Positions 6,126 through 7,974 of a stretch of 7,974 bases of DNA are shown in pieces. The DNA is from Pseudomonadota bacterium (GTDB taxonomy: Bacteria; Pseudomonadota; Gammaproteobacteria; Steroidobacterales; Rariloculaceae), in assembly GCA_009843005.1 (NCBI GenBank), contig VYEH01000322.1, forward strand, positions 1 to 7,974, read 5' to 3'. The notes under the pieces are model-generated. The model ran no database searches and was not told the origin of the DNA. It was given only the letters and a program-made list of their open reading frames with translations. The stretch's first letter is position 1; every line of letters begins with the position of its first letter. Position numbers and translations under genes: made by a program.

Positions 6126-6872
6126 ATGGACACCGGGGCCGCAACCGCGTGCGTGCTGATCATCGGCAACGAAATTCTGTCCGGCAAGACCCAGGACACC
6201 AACCTTCAGTTCCTGGGCGCCGAGTTGGCCGCCAAGGGGATAACGCTGGTGGAGGCTCGCGTACTTCGGGATGACAAGGCCGCCATCGTCACCGCGGTGA
6301 ACCAGTGTCGTGCAGCCTACACCTACGTGTTTACAACCGGGGGCATCGGACCGACTCATGACGACATCACCGCCGAGTGCATCGCCGCAGCATTCGGCCG
6401 CGACCTGGTCCTTCACGAGGAGGCCGTGGAACGCCTGCGCCGGCGGGGACTCGAACTCAACGCCGCGCGCCTGAAGATGGCGCATGTACCCGCGGGAGCC
6501 GGCCTGATCGACAACCCCATGAGCGGCGCGCCGGGGTTCCGGGTGGAAAACGTCTTCGTCATGGCCGGCATCCCTGCCGTGGCCCGCGGCATGTTCTCCA
6601 CTCTGGACGAGGAGGTGGCCGGAGGAGCGCCGATCCATTCCCGCAACGTCGACGTCTACCTCCCGGAAGGCGAACTGGCCGCACCTCTCGAAAACATCGT
6701 CAGCAAGTATCCCCAAGTGGAAATCGGCAGCTATCCCTTCTTCCGGAAACACCGACAAGAGCGTCGCTTCGGCGCCAACCTGGTGGTACGCGGCACAGAC
6801 GAAGCCCTGGTCGATCAGGTTCTTCAGGAGATCATAGTCACCATGACCAACCTCGGCGGCGAAACCGACTGA
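6126..6872 (+). CDS. CinA N-terminal-type MoCF-domain protein (COG1058), stand-alone
   Basis: A 248-residue protein with the molybdopterin-binding (MoCF_biosynth) fold. The signatures are VLIIGNEILSGKTQDTN (10-26), FTTGGIGPTHDDIT (69-82) and NVFVMAGIPAV (142-152), with NPMSGAPGF (130-138) between. This is the N-terminal half of CinA, annotated as competence/damage-inducible protein A; in characterised CinA proteins this domain has ADP-ribose pyrophosphatase activity. The C-terminal NMN-deamidase (PncC) domain is absent, as in the short stand-alone forms found in many proteobacteria, so this is not a truncation. The residue 170-240 part (HSRNVDVYLPEGELAAPLE onward) is the typical tail. The ATG fits the family N-terminus, but no clear ribosome site precedes it (only an A-rich cgcaaaa). 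It is divergent from PPK2 and convergent with the exporter gene. A role in pyridine-nucleotide clean-up is likely but not shown here. Confidence 0.93.
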   Translation: MDTGAATACVLIIGNEILSGKTQDTNLQFLGAELAAKGITLVEARVLRDDKAAIVTAVNQCRAAYTYVFTTGGIGPTHDDITAECIAAAFGRDLVLHEEAVERLRRRGLELNAARLKMAHVPAGAGLIDNPMSGAPGFRVENVFVMAGIPAVARGMFSTLDEEVAGGAPIHSRNVDVYLPEGELAAPLENIVSKYPQVEIGSYPFFRKHRQERRFGANLVVRGTDEALVDQVLQEIIVTMTNLGGETD

Positions 6873-6970
6873 CCTACCACCGCATCAGCGCCGGAGCCTG
6901 CGGCCCGATACCACCAATAAGCCCAGCCAAATGCGTCCATCCGCTCACATCGCAGCGCCGGGTGTGCTGA

Positions 6971-6988
6971 CTCAGACCATGGCCTGAG
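6971..6988 (-). terminator. Hairpin downstream of the exporter gene, possible terminator
   Basis: On the - strand ctcaggc-catg-gtctgag makes a 7-bp stem including one G-U pair, about 42 nt after the exporter stop. On the + strand the same dyad has an A-C mismatch, so it suits the - strand message better. No T-run follows, so intrinsic termination is doubtful. The rest of the convergent spacer 6873-7030 shows nothing firm. Confidence 0.25.
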
Positions 6989-7030
6989 ACCACGGGCGTA
7001 AACCTCCGTAACTCTTGTGCGAGTTCCTGG

Positions 7031-7974
7031 CTAGGTATCGCGCCCGGCCCAGTACATCGCGCCCAGCGAGGCGATGCCCAGAACTGCAAACCCGCCCACC
7101 AGCGGAAGCAGCGTACCGTCGTAGAACTGACCGATTACCCCACCCAGTGCCAGAGACGTCAGTGTGGTAAACGATCCGATCAGCGCGGCGGCGATCCCGG
7201 CAACATGGCCGAACGGCTCCATGGCCAGCGCGTTGACGTTGCCGAAGACCGAGCCGAGGCAGAAGAATGCAGCCGCACCCCAGGCCAGAAACGCCCACAG
7301 AGGAGCGATTCCCTCCGACTGAAACAGGGCAATCATGAACCCCGCCGAGAGGATGCAAAGGCCCAGCAAGCTGCTTTCCGCCAGCTTGCGCATACCGATT
7401 TTCAGCACCAGGCGCCCGTTCAGGTAGGATGCCGCGGCGAACGCCAGCGATAGCGCTGCAAAGTACGCCGGGAATAGCGAACCCACCTGAAACTGCTCCT
7501 GAAAGATCTGCTGTGCCGAGTTCAGGTAGCCCAGGAATCCACCGAATACCAGCCCCGCAGCCACCGAATAGCCTACGGCGCGGCGATTTCCCCCGACTTC
7601 ACGTACAGCTGCGGCAATCGGTCCAATGGATAGCGGGATCCTTTGTTCCGGCGTCAGCGTTTCCGGTTGCCTGCTCGCAAACCAGATCAGCCCGGCGATG
7701 GCGAACGCCAACAGTGCGCCGAAAATGGCTCGCCATCCGGATACCAGCAAGATGACCTGACCCAGGGCCGGGGCGATGGTTGGTACGATGACGAATATAG
7801 CGAAAATGAACGACATCACGCGCGCCATATCGCGGCCCGCGTAGCGGTCGCGAATCAGCGCCAGGCAGACGATGCGCGGACCGGCCGCACCGATGCCCTG
7901 CAGGAATCTGCCGGCGAGCATCGCCGGATAGCTCCACGCGCCCATGGACAGCAGGGTCCCCATAAGGAACAGCC
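7031..7974 (-). CDS. MFS drug exporter, Bcr/CflA type, 5' end outside window
   Basis: 313 residues of a roughly 400-residue transporter are visible. The frame is open to the window edge, so the first two or so membrane helices are missing; an ATG at 7963 is internal. The hallmark is GRFLQGIGAAGPRIVCLALIRDRY, shown here as GRFLQGIGAA then RIVCLALIRDRY, followed by ARVMSFIFAIFVIVPTIAPA and GWRAIFGALLAFAIAG, the pattern of Bcr/CflA proton-coupled multidrug exporters. Hydrophobic helices continue regularly, e.g. GYSVAAGLVFGGFLGYL, YFAALSLAFAAASYL, LLGLCILSAGFMIALF, WAFLAWGAAAFFCLG, GIAAALIGSFTTLTSLALGG and GGFAVLGIASLGAMYWA, ending a few residues before the TAG stop. That is the normal C-terminus for a 12-helix protein. 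It acts in the inner membrane as an exporter, substrate unknown. It converges on the COG1058 gene across 158 nt and has no evident link to the catabolic genes on the left. Confidence 0.92.
   Translation of the reverse strand, partial: LFLMGTLLSMGAWSYPAMLAGRFLQGIGAAGPRIVCLALIRDRYAGRDMARVMSFIFAIFVIVPTIAPALGQVILLVSGWRAIFGALLAFAIAGLIWFASRQPETLTPEQRIPLSIGPIAAAVREVGGNRRAVGYSVAAGLVFGGFLGYLNSAQQIFQEQFQVGSLFPAYFAALSLAFAAASYLNGRLVLKIGMRKLAESSLLGLCILSAGFMIALFQSEGIAPLWAFLAWGAAAFFCLGSVFGNVNALAMEPFGHVAGIAAALIGSFTTLTSLALGGVIGQFYDGTLLPLVGGFAVLGIASLGAMYWAGRDT

Noticed and set aside
5903..6202. N-terminal extension of PPK2 with several Cys (CYCPGCDGRC), like a zinc ribbon
   Set aside because: It crosses a probable promoter box and runs antisense into the COG1058 gene. 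PPK2 of normal length starts at 5902, and the Cys run is probably chance.
6874..6933. A - strand stretch reading GLIGGIGPQAPALMRW, like the N-terminus of Asp/Glu racemases
   Set aside because: Similarity covers only about ten residues and ends at a stop at once. There is no start or ribosome site and no racemase sequence beyond it, so it is probably chance.

Overview
The window is GC-rich by eye, with tightly packed genes, short spacers and standard bacterial codon use. The mix of a class I PPK2, a stand-alone COG1058/CinA-type domain protein, a Bcr/CflA-type exporter and a set of catabolic hydrolases suggests a free-living Pseudomonadota bacterium, perhaps an alphaproteobacterium. That placement is an inference from gene content only. 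No RNA gene, CRISPR array or insertion sequence was seen.

Left part (1-4735) holds two gene sets that point at each other. On the + strand are a 5'-truncated double-cupin protein, a cyclic amidohydrolase of the dihydropyrimidinase/hydantoinase family with all its metal ligands, and an isochorismatase-fold cysteine amidohydrolase closest to N-carbamoylsarcosine/maleamate amidohydrolases. On the - strand are an unannotated 31-codon small ORF whose stop overlaps the next start (ATGA), an alpha/beta-hydrolase-fold protein with His where the nucleophile should be, and an Asp/Glu racemase-superfamily protein with one catalytic Cys, as in arylmalonate decarboxylase. The two sets end 3 nt apart. Together they look like a catabolic module: open a cyclic amide, imide or ureide ring, remove the carbamoyl or amide group, then process the freed carboxylate. 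The true substrate cannot be read from the sequence. The layout recalls the maleamate end of nicotinate degradation and bacterial cyclic-imide degradation, but the catalytic-residue changes argue against a direct transfer of those names.

The middle (4736-4891) is a 156-nt AT-rich non-coding stretch that probably holds the promoter of the - strand operon. The right part (4892-7974) looks like ordinary chromosome: a PPK2 polyphosphate kinase (-) divergent from a COG1058 MoCF-domain protein (+), then a convergent MFS drug-exporter gene (-) that runs off the right edge.

The most interesting points are the small coupled ORF, the two altered active sites in the same operon, and the possibility that the left part encodes an undescribed ring-opening pathway.
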